Shown in pieces: positions 9,212 to 17,525 of a stretch of 64,000 nt of DNA. Both the position numbers and the translations under genes were made by a program. The DNA lies in contig JALTBN010000060.1 of NCBI GenBank assembly GCA_027075325.1, positions 1 to 64,000 of the forward strand. The letters run 5' to 3'. The number at the start of each line of letters is the position of its first letter. Within the stretch, counting starts at the first letter, position 1. The stretch is from Thermococcus sp. GTDB taxonomy: Archaea; Methanobacteriota_B; Thermococci; Thermococcales; Thermococcaceae. The notes under the pieces are model-generated. The model was not told the origin of the DNA and did no database searches. It was given only the letters and a program-made list of their open reading frames with translations.

Positions 9212-9438
9212 GCAAGCTCCCCCGTGACGTTTCTGGGACCGATGCAATAAAAGCCCTCAAAAAGGTGGGCTACCAGCCTGTTAGACAGAAGGGTTCGCAT
9301 GTAGTACTCGAAGGACGAGACGGAAGGTTGATCGTGGTTCCGCTCCATAAAAGGTTAAAGACTGGCCTTTTGAGGGCGATCATCAGAGAAGCCGAGCTGG
9401 ATGTTAGGGAATTTATTGAGCTCCTAGACGACCCTTAG
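9208..9438 (+). CDS. hicA: HicA-family mRNA interferase toxin
   Basis: 76 residues with the small dsRBD-like fold of HicA. The catalytic histidine motif is GSHVVLE (about residues 31-37). The second conserved block is VPLHKRLKTGLLRAIIREAEL, and the N-terminal DAIKALKKVGYQPVRQKG is the typical first helix and strand. It presumably cleaves mRNA when not bound by HicB. Its start codon overlaps the hicB stop (ATGA), implying translational coupling. All core residues are present, so the toxin looks intact. Confidence 0.92.
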   Translation: MSKLPRDVSGTDAIKALKKVGYQPVRQKGSHVVLEGRDGRLIVVPLHKRLKTGLLRAIIREAELDVREFIELLDDP

Positions 9439-9457
9439 CCTGTTTTGAGGTGATACA

Positions 9458-10288
9458 ATGAAAAGAAAGCTCAAAATTTACATTCCGGGCATAAAGTTTC
9501 CCTCCGTTTCCGTCACCGGCAACGCCTGCGCTTTAAACTGTGCCCACTGCGGGAGGCACTACCTGGAGGGTATGCGAAAGCCCGAGCGGGGAGAGCTTTT
9601 GAACTACTGCCTCAACCTCGATAGGAAGGGCTACCTAGGCTGTCTCCTCAGCGGGGGGATGGATGGGAGGCTGAAGGTTCCACTGGATTTCTACGCCGAC
9701 GAGATAAGGGAGATAAAGCACCGCACGAACCTCAAGCTCAACGCCCACGTCGGCTTCATCGACGAGAGAGATTTAGAATGGCTCCGCTGGGTCGATGTGG
9801 TCTCCCTCGACTTCGTTGGAGACGATGGGGTGATAAAGAGGGTTTACAAAATAGACAAAACAGTCAGGGACTACCTAAGGATAATTGAGCTCCTAACCGA
9901 GAACAGTATTCGTGTGGCACCCCACATAACCATCGGCCTAGACTTCGGGAGGATTCACTGGGAGTATAAGGCAATAGACATGCTGGCTGAGTACCCCCTA
10001 GACGTCCTCGTTTTGGACGTGCTCATCCCAACAAAGGGGACGGAGATGGAGAACGTTCCAAAGCCTTCCGTTGAGAAGAGCCTTGACGTGGTGAGGTACG
10101 CAAGGGAGCGCTTTGACGGAGAGATAAGCATAGGCTGCATGCGGCCGCTCGGAAGATGGAGGCTCGACTTCGACAGGGGGGCAGTTCTGGCCGGCGTCGA
10201 CAGGCTGACGAACCCGCCGAGGAAGGTAATAGAGTGGGCAAAAACTGTGAGGGACGTTGAGATAATCTACGAGTGCTGCGTTATGTGA
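9458..10288 (+). CDS. Radical SAM protein, biotin-synthase-like; candidate lipoyl synthase subunit
   Basis: 276 residues. The radical SAM iron-sulfur cluster motif is C24-ALN-C28-AH-C31, followed by GRHYLEGM. Other TIM-barrel elements include GCLLSGGMDG and LNAHVGFIDERDLEWL. The protein ends in CCVM, so two more cysteines are available for an auxiliary cluster. This is the family of uncharacterised biotin-synthase homologues. Archaeal two-protein lipoyl synthases (LipS1/LipS2) come from such radical SAM proteins, and one T. kodakarensis subunit is, as I recall, encoded a few genes from enolase, as here. A lipoate-protein ligase-like gene is also in this window (45051-45800). The lipoyl role is therefore a reasoned guess; the radical SAM assignment is firm. 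It overlaps the convergent M20 gene by 22 bases. Confidence 0.85.
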   Translation: MKRKLKIYIPGIKFPSVSVTGNACALNCAHCGRHYLEGMRKPERGELLNYCLNLDRKGYLGCLLSGGMDGRLKVPLDFYADEIREIKHRTNLKLNAHVGFIDERDLEWLRWVDVVSLDFVGDDGVIKRVYKIDKTVRDYLRIIELLTENSIRVAPHITIGLDFGRIHWEYKAIDMLAEYPLDVLVLDVLIPTKGTEMENVPKPSVEKSLDVVRYARERFDGEISIGCMRPLGRWRLDFDRGAVLAGVDRLTNPPRKVIEWAKTVRDVEIIYECCVM

Positions 10289-11418
10289 TCCGTCCTACCG
10301 GAGTTTCCCAGGGCCCTTAGGAACTCTACGTATGTCTTCTTTACCCTTTGAACGGAGGGGAGGCTGACCCACTCGTCAGAGCCGTGCCAGTTGCCGCCCA
10401 CCGGCCCGAAGACGATCGTCGGCACGCCTAAGTAGGTTCCGAAGTAGTTGAAGTCCCCAACGCTCTGGCCGTAGGTTTTCTCTGGGGTCTTCCCCCAGAG
10501 GAGTGAGTACGTTTTCTCCAGGAGTGAAACGAAGCGGTTGTTTTCCCTGGTGACGTAGGGGAGCATCTCCGGGGTGGGCCGTGGAAACTTCTCTACCTCA
10601 AGCCCTCCCCTCACTCCGGCCCTTTCTGAGGCCTTCAGGATCTCCTTTCTGACCCCCTCCCAGTCCTCCCCTATGACCACGTGCCTGTCCACAACGGCCT
10701 CCGCCAGCTCCGGAACGCTGAGTCCATCCGCTTCCCCGTGCATGTAGAGGGTGCAGTACGAGCCCCACCCGAGCTTTCTGTGCTTCTTCGTCTTTATGCT
10801 GGGGAGGCGAGAGAGAAGCTTTGAAAGCTCCTCTATCGCGTTTATTCCCTTTTCGGGACGTGCAGCGTGGGTCTTTTTCCCGCGCAGGCTAAGCTTTATA
10901 ACGAACCTCCCCCTCGCACCGAGCATCAGGCTCTCGTTCGTCGGCTCGCCAACCACGACCAGGTCGGCGTCTTTTAGTTCTCCGCTCTCTATCAGCTTCC
11001 AAGCACCCCTAGAGTAGCCTTCTTCGTCCACCACGGCCGTGAAGATAACCGTGGGCCTCTTTCTTCTTGGAAGCTGAGCTATTTCGATGAAAGCCGTCAT
11101 GAGCGCCGCAAGGCCTCCTTTCATGTCCGCACTTCCGAGGCCGTAGAGCCTGTCGCCATCTACCTCGCCCCAGGGGTTGCGGTTCCACCCATCTCCAAGT
11201 CCAACGGTGTCCATGTGACCATTCAGAACAACTGTGAACTTCTTTCCAGGGAGGCGGGAGATAACGTTGCTTCCGAACCCCTCCACTTCCTGATACTTCA
11301 CCGGGAGTCCGTACTCTTCGAGAAAAGACCCGATGAACTCCGAGATTTTTTTCTCGCTCCCAAAATGTGATGGAATCGAAACCAGATTTTTTAAAAGCTC
11401 TAACTCCACGTCCCTCAC
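10267..11418 (-). CDS. M20-family metallopeptidase/deacylase
   Basis: 383 residues. Zinc-ligand motifs of M20 di-zinc amidohydrolases are present: VVLNGHMDTVG (about 64-74), LYGLGSADMKGGLAALMTA with the second metal Asp, and VDEEGYSRG with the catalytic Glu. The dimerisation-domain histidine is in KKTHAARPEKG, and a late HGSDEW supplies the last metal ligand. The family includes acetylornithine deacetylase, succinyl-diaminopimelate desuccinylase, LysK-like lysine biosynthesis enzymes and carboxypeptidases; sequence alone does not decide the substrate. The start could be GTG 11418 or TTG 11421. No ribosome-binding site is seen, but TATTTAAACT (complement of 11441-11450) is about 26 bases upstream, so the mRNA may be leaderless. 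Confidence 0.85.
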   Translation of the reverse strand: MRDVELELLKNLVSIPSHFGSEKKISEFIGSFLEEYGLPVKYQEVEGFGSNVISRLPGKKFTVVLNGHMDTVGLGDGWNRNPWGEVDGDRLYGLGSADMKGGLAALMTAFIEIAQLPRRKRPTVIFTAVVDEEGYSRGAWKLIESGELKDADLVVVGEPTNESLMLGARGRFVIKLSLRGKKTHAARPEKGINAIEELSKLLSRLPSIKTKKHRKLGWGSYCTLYMHGEADGLSVPELAEAVVDRHVVIGEDWEGVRKEILKASERAGVRGGLEVEKFPRPTPEMLPYVTRENNRFVSLLEKTYSLLWGKTPEKTYGQSVGDFNYFGTYLGVPTIVFGPVGGNWHGSDEWVSLPSVQRVKKTYVEFLRALGNSGRTDHITQHS

Positions 11419-11601
11419 CAATGATGTATTTAGAACTTAAAGTTTAAATAGTTTTCTAAGAAAGAGGGCGAAGTCTTTGGAGAATATTGAATTCAATCAT
11501 ATAGGATTCATAGATTTTCCAACAGAAATAATCAGCTTTTATAAGCTCTACACTGAAATGTGAAACAGATTATAAAAACCGAAAAGCTAGGGAAATTCTG
11601 C

Positions 11602-12663
11602 TCATCTGCCCAGGTATAGGGTGACTGTTATATCGTTTCCATCGATTGAAGCAGAGAGCCAGATACCGCTGGAGTGCTGAAGGGCCATTTCTAACTTCCT
11701 GTTATCCCGAACGCTGCGCAGGACTTCACCCACCAGCTCCATTTCGGTTTCGGGTAGGTAATAGTCAGCATAACCTGGGAGCCTGAGGACGAATATCTCC
11801 ACCGCATCGTAGGGGAGATCATCACGCTCCCGTGCCCGTTCCAGCCTAGCATCAACGGGGATGTTGTACTCACTGGAGAACGCATGGAGCAAGTCGCTGG
11901 AAAACTTCTGAACGTCGGCCCCGGTCATGTTGTAGTCCTCGGAGAGGAAGTCCTCAGCGGAGAGGCCCCTAACCTTTTCTACCTTCACGGAGCTGCCTCT
12001 CCGAAAGACTTTGTAGAGAACTGCCCTCTGAATGTGACGGGGGGTCTCGTTTGCATATTCGAACCTGTAAATCGCCCAGTGACGGTAGTAAGAAGCGAGA
12101 TCCATAATGGGGGGGTGCTGATCGGCTACGTAGAACTTTCCACCGTACTCAAGGACCGCTGTGAGATGGCCGGTATCGGAGTCGTTGAAAGTTATGGCGA
12201 GGGCGTAGAGGGGCGAGTAATTCATATCAAGAAGGATAGCGAGGGTAAGAAGGGTGTAGTCCCCGCAGATGCCCTTACCTTCCTTCAGGATTTCGGGGAT
12301 GGGTTTCATCAGAGGATCAATCCGCGTTCCATCGTAGGTCATATGTTCATCTTCCCAGGTAACGACGTTCCACGCCGATTCGAGTAAGTCCTTTCCCTTA
12401 AGCCGGATTGCAAGGGGTGCAGCGGCGGAGAGCTCTTCCCGGCTGTTTAGGTGTCTTTCCAGCTCATCCTCTATCGGGTCTTTCCCGACCAGGCCCCACA
12501 GTTTCTCACCCACTTTTTCCCCAACGCCTTCAAAACGCTCCAGAAATAGTTCAGGGATGTACCTCTTGGAGAGCTCGCCGTTGTTGAAGGCGACATCAAG
12601 GGTAACCGAGACCAGAAAGGCGGTCAGGATGATGGATGTCAGCTTTATCAAGCGGGAAGACAT
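11602..12663 (-). CDS. Membrane-anchored transglutaminase-like protein
   Basis: 353 residues. One N-terminal hydrophobic segment (about residues 8-24, IILTAFLVSVTLDVAF) acts as signal or anchor. The transglutaminase-core triad is visible: Cys in GKGICGDYTLLTL (about residue 134), His in DTGHLTAVLEY and Asp in FYVADQHPPI. Such archaeal surface proteins may be proteases or peptide-modifying enzymes; the substrate is unknown. The start is set at ATG 12663 because the upstream open frame runs straight through the tRNA-Tyr gene. The same-strand gap to tRNA-Tyr is 25 bases, so co-transcription with the tRNA is possible. Confidence 0.8.
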   Translation of the reverse strand: MSSRLIKLTSIILTAFLVSVTLDVAFNNGELSKRYIPELFLERFEGVGEKVGEKLWGLVGKDPIEDELERHLNSREELSAAAPLAIRLKGKDLLESAWNVVTWEDEHMTYDGTRIDPLMKPIPEILKEGKGICGDYTLLTLAILLDMNYSPLYALAITFNDSDTGHLTAVLEYGGKFYVADQHPPIMDLASYYRHWAIYRFEYANETPRHIQRAVLYKVFRRGSSVKVEKVRGLSAEDFLSEDYNMTGADVQKFSSDLLHAFSSEYNIPVDARLERARERDDLPYDAVEIFVLRLPGYADYYLPETEMELVGEVLRSVRDNRKLEMALQHSSGIWLSASIDGNDITVTLYLGR

Positions 12664-12688
12664 CAGAAACCACCGAGAAGAATTCTGG

Positions 12689-12766
12689 TGGTCCCGCGGC
12701 CCGGATTTGAACCGGGGACCTGCGGATCTACAGTCCGCCGCCACTCCCAGGCTAGGCTACCGCGGG
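12689..12766 (-). tRNA. tRNA-Tyr (anticodon GTA)
   Basis: On the minus strand the acceptor CCCGCGG pairs with CCGCGGG, giving the C1-G72 pair that is the identity feature of archaeal tRNA-Tyr. The anticodon arm is GCGGA-CTGTAGA-TCCGC and the T arm is CCCGG-TTCAAAT-CCGGG. The discriminator is A and the 3' CCA is encoded (12689-12691). No intron is present. Confidence 0.96.
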
Positions 12767-12836
12767 ACCTTTGCCCGTTCCATAGTCTCCGGGGCAGGTT
12801 TATAAATTTTTCTCTCAGAACTCACAGGGGGTGCCC

Positions 12837-13430
12837 ATGAGGAAGGGAGTCGCAAGCTACGAACCCGTTAACGTTGCCATGCCTCTGGCCAAAAAGCTTC
12901 AGGAGTCAATAAGGGAAAACGGAAGGCTTCCCGACGGTGTGGAACTCAGAAAAATCGTGGGAGAGGTAGGTGGTGAGGAAATCTGCATGGGCCGGGGAGT
13001 TTCAGCCTTCAGGGCCGGGGAAGTGGTTGGAGTGATTCTTCCGGGAAGGGATAGAATAACGGTGGAGCTCATCCCAGCGGAGGGTGGAATAGGGGAAGCC
13101 CTCGAAGTGGTGGCGTATCAAGATCACGACCTCGGAGCGTTCATTGTGGAGATAGTGCCCGCCAGCGATATCGAATACGAAGGCAACATTGGGCTTGAAC
13201 CTGTCATAATCGACGCCGAGAGCCTTGAACTCAGGAGCACCCCGGTGCTGGGAAGCTTTGAAGAGGAAAGGGAAGGGGCCTTTCTGGTTATAGACAGAAA
13301 AACTCACGGACGGTGGAAGGAGAGCGGGAAGCTGGACGTTTGCCCAATCTGCGGGGGAAAACTTATCTGGGAGGGCGAGAAAGCTTACTGCAGGGACTGT
13401 GGGTATGGAATTAGGGTGGTGAAAGAATGA
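12837..13430 (+). CDS. Zinc-ribbon protein of unknown function
   Basis: 197 residues. I do not recognise the main domain, which is a mostly beta region (about 35-150) rich in Val/Ile/Gly with no obvious catalytic triad. The C-terminus carries a zinc ribbon, CPICGGK-x-CRDCGYG (about residues 170-191). ATG 12837 is preferred to GTG 12831 because GGGGGTG lies just before it. The stop overlaps the start of the class II aldolase gene (ATGA, 13427-13430), so the two are translationally coupled and may act on the same pathway. A role in regulating or assisting the aldolase is only a guess from position. Confidence 0.75.
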   Translation: MRKGVASYEPVNVAMPLAKKLQESIRENGRLPDGVELRKIVGEVGGEEICMGRGVSAFRAGEVVGVILPGRDRITVELIPAEGGIGEALEVVAYQDHDLGAFIVEIVPASDIEYEGNIGLEPVIIDAESLELRSTPVLGSFEEEREGAFLVIDRKTHGRWKESGKLDVCPICGGKLIWEGEKAYCRDCGYGIRVVKE

Positions 13431-14002
13431 GCCGAGTAATCAAGTTCCAGCTTGTTAAATACTCCCGGAAAGCTCACGAGCGCGGTTTGACTGCCGCGTT
13501 CGGCGGGAACCTGAGCATCAGGGAGGGGAACCTGATCTTCATAAAGGCCACTGGGGCTGTAATGGACGACATGGGGACAGGGCAGGTAGCGGTGATAGAC
13601 ACGAACGGAAGGCAGCTCTCCGGTGTGAGGCCTTCCTCGGAGTACCGCCTCCACCTGGAGATTTACAGAAAGAGGCCGGACGTGAAAGCCATAGCCCACC
13701 TCCACCCGCCCTACTCGATAATCGCTGCCACCGTTCTGAAGGGGGAACTCCCCGTAATAACCCCCGAGGCGGCTCTGTACCTCGGCAGAATCCCCATAGC
13801 CCCATTCAGGGAGGCTGGAACGGAGGAACTGGCGGGGGTAGTCGCCGAGGCAATCCGTGAGAACGACGCGGCTTTGATGGAGAGACACGGCATGGTCACA
13901 GTCGGGAAAAGCCTGAGGGAGGCATTCTACAAGGCGGAACTGGTGGAAGAGAGCGCAAAACTGTGGTACATGAAGAGAAACACCGAAGAGTGCAGGAGAT
14001 GA
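13427..14002 (+). CDS. Class II aldolase/adducin-family protein
   Basis: 191 residues, the size of L-fuculose-1-phosphate aldolase. Motifs: TAAFGGNLSIR at the phosphate-binding loop, IKATGAVMDDM, RPSSEYRLHLEIYRKRPDVKAIAHLHPPYS with the active-site Glu and two zinc His, and LMERHGMVTVGKSLREAF with the third zinc His. Archaeal homologues cleave or form ketose-1-phosphates with dihydroxyacetone phosphate; related enzymes act in methylthioribulose-phosphate metabolism, so the substrate is open. ATG overlaps the stop of the upstream zinc-ribbon gene. Confidence 0.88.
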   Translation: MSRVIKFQLVKYSRKAHERGLTAAFGGNLSIREGNLIFIKATGAVMDDMGTGQVAVIDTNGRQLSGVRPSSEYRLHLEIYRKRPDVKAIAHLHPPYSIIAATVLKGELPVITPEAALYLGRIPIAPFREAGTEELAGVVAEAIRENDAALMERHGMVTVGKSLREAFYKAELVEESAKLWYMKRNTEECRR

Positions 14003-14020
14003 GCGGAAAAAGCAAAACGC

Positions 14021-14272
14021 TCACTTGACCTGCTCAAGGGCCCCGAGGACCTCCCATATTATGGTCCTCGTGTGCATGGGCATGTTCGGGTCCTCACTTA
14101 TATCCTCAAGGATGGCTATGGCGTCGGCGGCCCTCACGGTCGGCTCTTTGCTGCTGTCGAGGAGAACCTCTATGGCCTGCTCCGCCGCCCGCCTTATGTT
14201 CCTGGGCACGACGGTGTCCTGAACCACCTGATCCTTAAGAACCTGCACAATCTGCTCTATGAGCTCGCTCAT
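14021..14272 (-). CDS. UPF0147 family protein
   Basis: 83 residues, all helical: [19 protein letters not shown], then [20 protein letters not shown] and [20 protein letters not shown]. This matches the small archaeal UPF0147 family of unknown function. ATG 14272 is chosen because GGAGGTG precedes it; the in-frame GTG at 14281 lies inside that ribosome-binding site. It is convergent with the aldolase gene (18-base gap). Confidence 0.9.
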   Translation of the reverse strand: MSELIEQIVQVLKDQVVQDTVVPRNIRRAAEQAIEVLLDSSKEPTVRAADAIAILEDISEDPNMPMHTRTIIWEVLGALEQVK

Positions 14273-14501
14273 GGCCCCCACCTCCTTTTCCTAAAGAAGG
14301 GTTACTAAAACCTTCCCGGAGTATCTTAATGGTGCACGGCTAAAAAGCTTTTCGGTCAATCGTCGAAATCAATCCTGGCACACTGGTTGGATAGAACAAA
14401 AATAGGTGCCGGGAAATATTAGGTATTCATACGGATAACCCTGGCAACATTGGAGAAAAACGTTTATTAGCTGAAAAATCGTAGGTATACTGGTGGTCAT
14501 C

Positions 14502-15266
14502 ATGAAAAGGAACCCTGCCCTCGCGGGCGTTCTAATTGGAGTTCTCCTCCTGGCCCTTGCGGCCAGCGGCTGCATAAGTGGGGGAAGCAAGGAAAAGGTG
14601 CTCGTAGTTGGAACCAGCGCGGATTTCCCGCCCTTTGAATACAAGAACACAACGAACGGCCAGATAACCGGCTTCGATATAGAGTTGATAACGATGATAG
14701 CAAAGAAAATTGGCTACGACAGGGTGGAAATCAAAGACATGGATTTCGACTCCTTAATACCGTCCCTCCAGGCGGGGAAGATAGACGTCGCGATAGCGGG
14801 GATGACGATAACGGACGAGCGCAAGAAAGTGGTGGACTTCAGCGACCCATACTGGGAGGCCGACCAGGCGGTGATAGTGCGGAAGGACTCTTCAATAACG
14901 GTCACCTCCGTGGACGACCTTAAGGGAAAAGTCATAGGGGTTGAGAAGGGAACCACCGGTGCGGAATACGTCAAAAAACATCTGGGGAGCAACGTAACCC
15001 TCAAGGAGTACCCCGGATACGTGGAGGCCCTCCAGGCCCTGCTCAACGGTCAGGTTGACGTGGTCGTTCTCGACTCTCCTGTGGCCAACATGTTCGTCCA
15101 GAAGTACGGCGTGAAGATAGTTTATACCATCCAGACGGGAGAGCACTACGGAATAGCCGTCAGAAAGGGCAATACCGAACTTCTCAACAAGATAAACTCC
15201 GCGCTCAAGACTATAAAGAACTCCCCAGACTGGAACAAACTGGTCGCCAAGTACTTTGGCGGCTGA
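14502..15266 (+). CDS. Amino acid ABC transporter, substrate-binding lipoprotein
   Basis: 254 residues. A lipoprotein signal (ALAASGC) gives an acylated Cys. The rest is a family 3 periplasmic-type binding fold: VVGTSADFPPFEYKNTTNGQITGFDIELI at the start, then DFDSLIPSLQAGKIDVAIAGMTITDERKKVVDFSDPYW, GVEKGTTGAEYV and GQVDVVVLDSP. This pattern marks binding proteins for polar amino acids. It is the first gene of an operon with two permeases and an ATPase, and it acts on the outer face of the membrane. ATG 14502 follows GGTGGT. A TATA-like CGTTTATTAG lies at about 14461-14470. Confidence 0.95.
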   Translation: MKRNPALAGVLIGVLLLALAASGCISGGSKEKVLVVGTSADFPPFEYKNTTNGQITGFDIELITMIAKKIGYDRVEIKDMDFDSLIPSLQAGKIDVAIAGMTITDERKKVVDFSDPYWEADQAVIVRKDSSITVTSVDDLKGKVIGVEKGTTGAEYVKKHLGSNVTLKEYPGYVEALQALLNGQVDVVVLDSPVANMFVQKYGVKIVYTIQTGEHYGIAVRKGNTELLNKINSALKTIKNSPDWNKLVAKYFGG

Positions 15267-15296
15267 ACTCTTTTTTCCAAATTTGGGGGTGTCATC

Positions 15297-15986
15297 TTGA
15301 TATCGGCTACCAGCGTCCCCCTTCAGACGGCACTGAACATGCTCCTTAAGGGGGCAGAGGTAACGGTCGTGCTCTCAGTATTAGCGGCACTCCTCGGGCT
15401 GGTCATCGGTCTTCCCGTTGCCATAATGGAGACCCACGGTGGAAGGGTCCTGAGGTACATAGCGATGGCCTACGAGGGAACGCTGAGGGGAATCCCCCTC
15501 CTCGCGATATACTTCATCCTCTTCTTCTCGATGCCGATCCTGGTGGGGGTGGGAATACCAGCGTTCTGGACGGCGGTGGTAGGTCTGGGAATACGCTCCT
15601 CCGCTTACCAGTCGCAGATATTCAGGAGCGGGATACAGGCAGTGGACGAGGGGCAGCTCGAAGCAGCAACCGCCCTCGGAATGTCGAGGCTTCAGATAGT
15701 GAGACACATAATCCTGCCGCAGGCCCTGAGGCTCTCAATCCCAGCCTGGATGAACGAATACGTCATAGTCCTCAAGGATACCTCCATAGCCCTGGCCGTC
15801 GGCGTTGTGGAGCTGACAAGACAGGCCACGTATTTAGTCTCCACCACAGCAGAACCGTTCCGCTACTACGGTCTGGCGGCGCTCTTCTATCTGGCAATGG
15901 TTCTCCCTCTGACTTACCTCGCCGGGATAATCGGAAGGAAGTACGGGATAAAGGGGACGGGGGGTGCCTCAAACGTCAGAATCTGA
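15297..15986 (+). CDS. Amino acid ABC transporter permease (HisM-type)
   Basis: 229 residues with about five membrane helices. The ATPase-contact (EAA) loop is EAATALGMSRLQIVRHIILPQALRLSIPAW. YEGTLRGIPLLAIYF is the conserved first cytoplasmic element of polar amino acid permeases. The start is a TTG at 15297, supported by GGGGGTG seven bases upstream and the absence of a better codon; TTG starts are uncommon but used in this group. The 3' end overlaps the ATPase gene by 23 bases. Confidence 0.93.
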   Translation: MISATSVPLQTALNMLLKGAEVTVVLSVLAALLGLVIGLPVAIMETHGGRVLRYIAMAYEGTLRGIPLLAIYFILFFSMPILVGVGIPAFWTAVVGLGIRSSAYQSQIFRSGIQAVDEGQLEAATALGMSRLQIVRHIILPQALRLSIPAWMNEYVIVLKDTSIALAVGVVELTRQATYLVSTTAEPFRYYGLAALFYLAMVLPLTYLAGIIGRKYGIKGTGGASNVRI

Positions 15987-16740
15987 TAGGGTTCTCGTAA
16001 TAAAAGACCTCGTCAAGAAGTTCGGGGAGAAGGAAGTTATAAAGGGCGTGTCGTTCGAGGTGGAGAGGGGCGAAACGAAGGTCATAATCGGACCGAGCGG
16101 TGCTGGGAAGTCCACGATGCTCCGCTGCATAAACCGCCTCATTGAGCCAGATGAAGGGCAGATACTCTTCAACGGCGTGAACATACTCTCCAAGGACGTC
16201 GACATAAGAAAAATCCGCGCCAAGATAGGCTTTGTATTCCAGCACTTCAACCTCTTCAAGCACCTGACCGCTCTTGAGAACGTCGAGATAGGGCTGAGGG
16301 TCGTTAAGGGAATTGATGAGGAGGAAGCGGAGGAAAAAGCCAGAAAAGCCCTCGCCATGGTTCACCTGGAGAAGGACGCCTACGATAGGTACCCCGCGGA
16401 GCTGAGCGGAGGTCAGCAGCAGCGCGTCGCCATAGCCAGGGCACTCGCCATGGAACCGGAGATAATCCTCTTTGATGAGCCAACCTCCGCCCTTGATCCC
16501 CAGCTAGCCGGGGAAGTGCTCGATGTCATGAGGGAGCTGGCGAAGAAGAAGGTAACGATGCTCGTGGTCACCCACGAGATAGGGTTTGCACTAAACGCCG
16601 CCGATGAGGTGCTCTTCTTTTACGACGGGGTCATCTGGGAGCGTGGAGAGCCGAAGGAGCTCCTCTACAACCCGAAGAGAAAAGAAACTCAGGAGTTCCT
16701 GCGCAGGATAGCGGACCTCTCCGTCTACGGGGGGAAGTAA
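15964..16740 (+). CDS. Amino acid ABC transporter ATPase (GlnQ/HisP-type)
   Basis: 258 residues. Walker A is GPSGAGKST, the Q-loop is GFVFQHFNLFKHLTALENV, the signature is LSGGQQQRVAIARAL, Walker B is IILFDEPTSALDP and the switch His is in VVTHEIG. The close match to GlnQ/HisP fits the flanking polar amino acid permeases. GTG 15964 is used as start; it lies in the end of the upstream permease gene after a G-rich stretch. It energises uptake with the two permeases. Confidence 0.95.
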   Translation: MPQTSESDRVLVIKDLVKKFGEKEVIKGVSFEVERGETKVIIGPSGAGKSTMLRCINRLIEPDEGQILFNGVNILSKDVDIRKIRAKIGFVFQHFNLFKHLTALENVEIGLRVVKGIDEEEAEEKARKALAMVHLEKDAYDRYPAELSGGQQQRVAIARALAMEPEIILFDEPTSALDPQLAGEVLDVMRELAKKKVTMLVVTHEIGFALNAADEVLFFYDGVIWERGEPKELLYNPKRKETQEFLRRIADLSVYGGK

Positions 16741-16741
16741 T

Positions 16742-17419
16742 GTGGACTACGGACTGATAGCGGGCTATTTAGGGAAGGGCCTCATCGTAACGCTTGAGCT
16801 GACGATAGCAGGCTTCATCGGAGGCTTCATTCTGGGCTTTCTCCTCGCGATAGGCAGAACATATGGGGGGAAGACATCGAGAGCGGTCTCAATAGCATAC
16901 ATAGAGCTGATAAGGGGCACCCCCATGCTCCTCCAGCTCTACATAATAGGCTTTGGGCTTCCACTCTTTATCAGAAACTATGTTCCGGGCTTCGTAATGA
17001 ACACCACGATAGCAGCCGCCATCGGAATAATGCTCAACAGCGCGGCCTATCAGGCGGAGTACATCAGGGGAGCCTTCAATTCCATAGACTACGGCCAGAT
17101 TGAGGCGGCTGTCTCGCTCGGAATGTCCAAGTGGGAGATAATAAGGCACGTCACATTTCCGCAGGCCTTCAGGATAATGCTCCCCAGCTGGACCAACGAG
17201 ATGGTCTACCTGCTCAAGTATTCCTCGCTGGCAATGCTGCTGGCGGTTCCGGAGCTCATGTACGAGGCCAGCGTTGCCGCGGCCGACACCTTCCTCTACG
17301 CGCAGATATACCTCCTCGTGGCAGTGATCTACCTCGTCTTCGCCACGTTGATAATTCAGGCGATGAGGATCGTCGAGATGAAGCTCCACATTCCAGGTGT
17401 AACAACCGTGAAGAGATGA
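16742..17419 (+). CDS. Amino acid ABC transporter permease, second subunit
   Basis: 225 residues, about five membrane helices, EAA loop EAAVSLGMSKWEIIRHVTFPQAFRIMLPSW. It is paralogous to the permease at 15297, so the transporter probably uses a heterodimeric channel. GTG start at 16742 follows GGGGGGAAG at the end of the ATPase gene. Last gene of the operon; T-rich sequence follows (17430-17460), fitting termination. Confidence 0.93.
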   Translation: MDYGLIAGYLGKGLIVTLELTIAGFIGGFILGFLLAIGRTYGGKTSRAVSIAYIELIRGTPMLLQLYIIGFGLPLFIRNYVPGFVMNTTIAAAIGIMLNSAAYQAEYIRGAFNSIDYGQIEAAVSLGMSKWEIIRHVTFPQAFRIMLPSWTNEMVYLLKYSSLAMLLAVPELMYEASVAAADTFLYAQIYLLVAVIYLVFATLIIQAMRIVEMKLHIPGVTTVKR

Positions 17420-17525
17420 CCCAAGCTTCTTTTATTTTAGTTTCAATTTTATTCTTATTATGATTTAGCGATAAAGACGGAGCGGAAAACCAAATGATTT
17501 AAAAGGCAAACGCGAAGGGGATTCG

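Noticed and set aside
12664..12744. Upstream extension of the transglutaminase-like gene
   Set aside because: The frame reads through the tRNA-Tyr gene.
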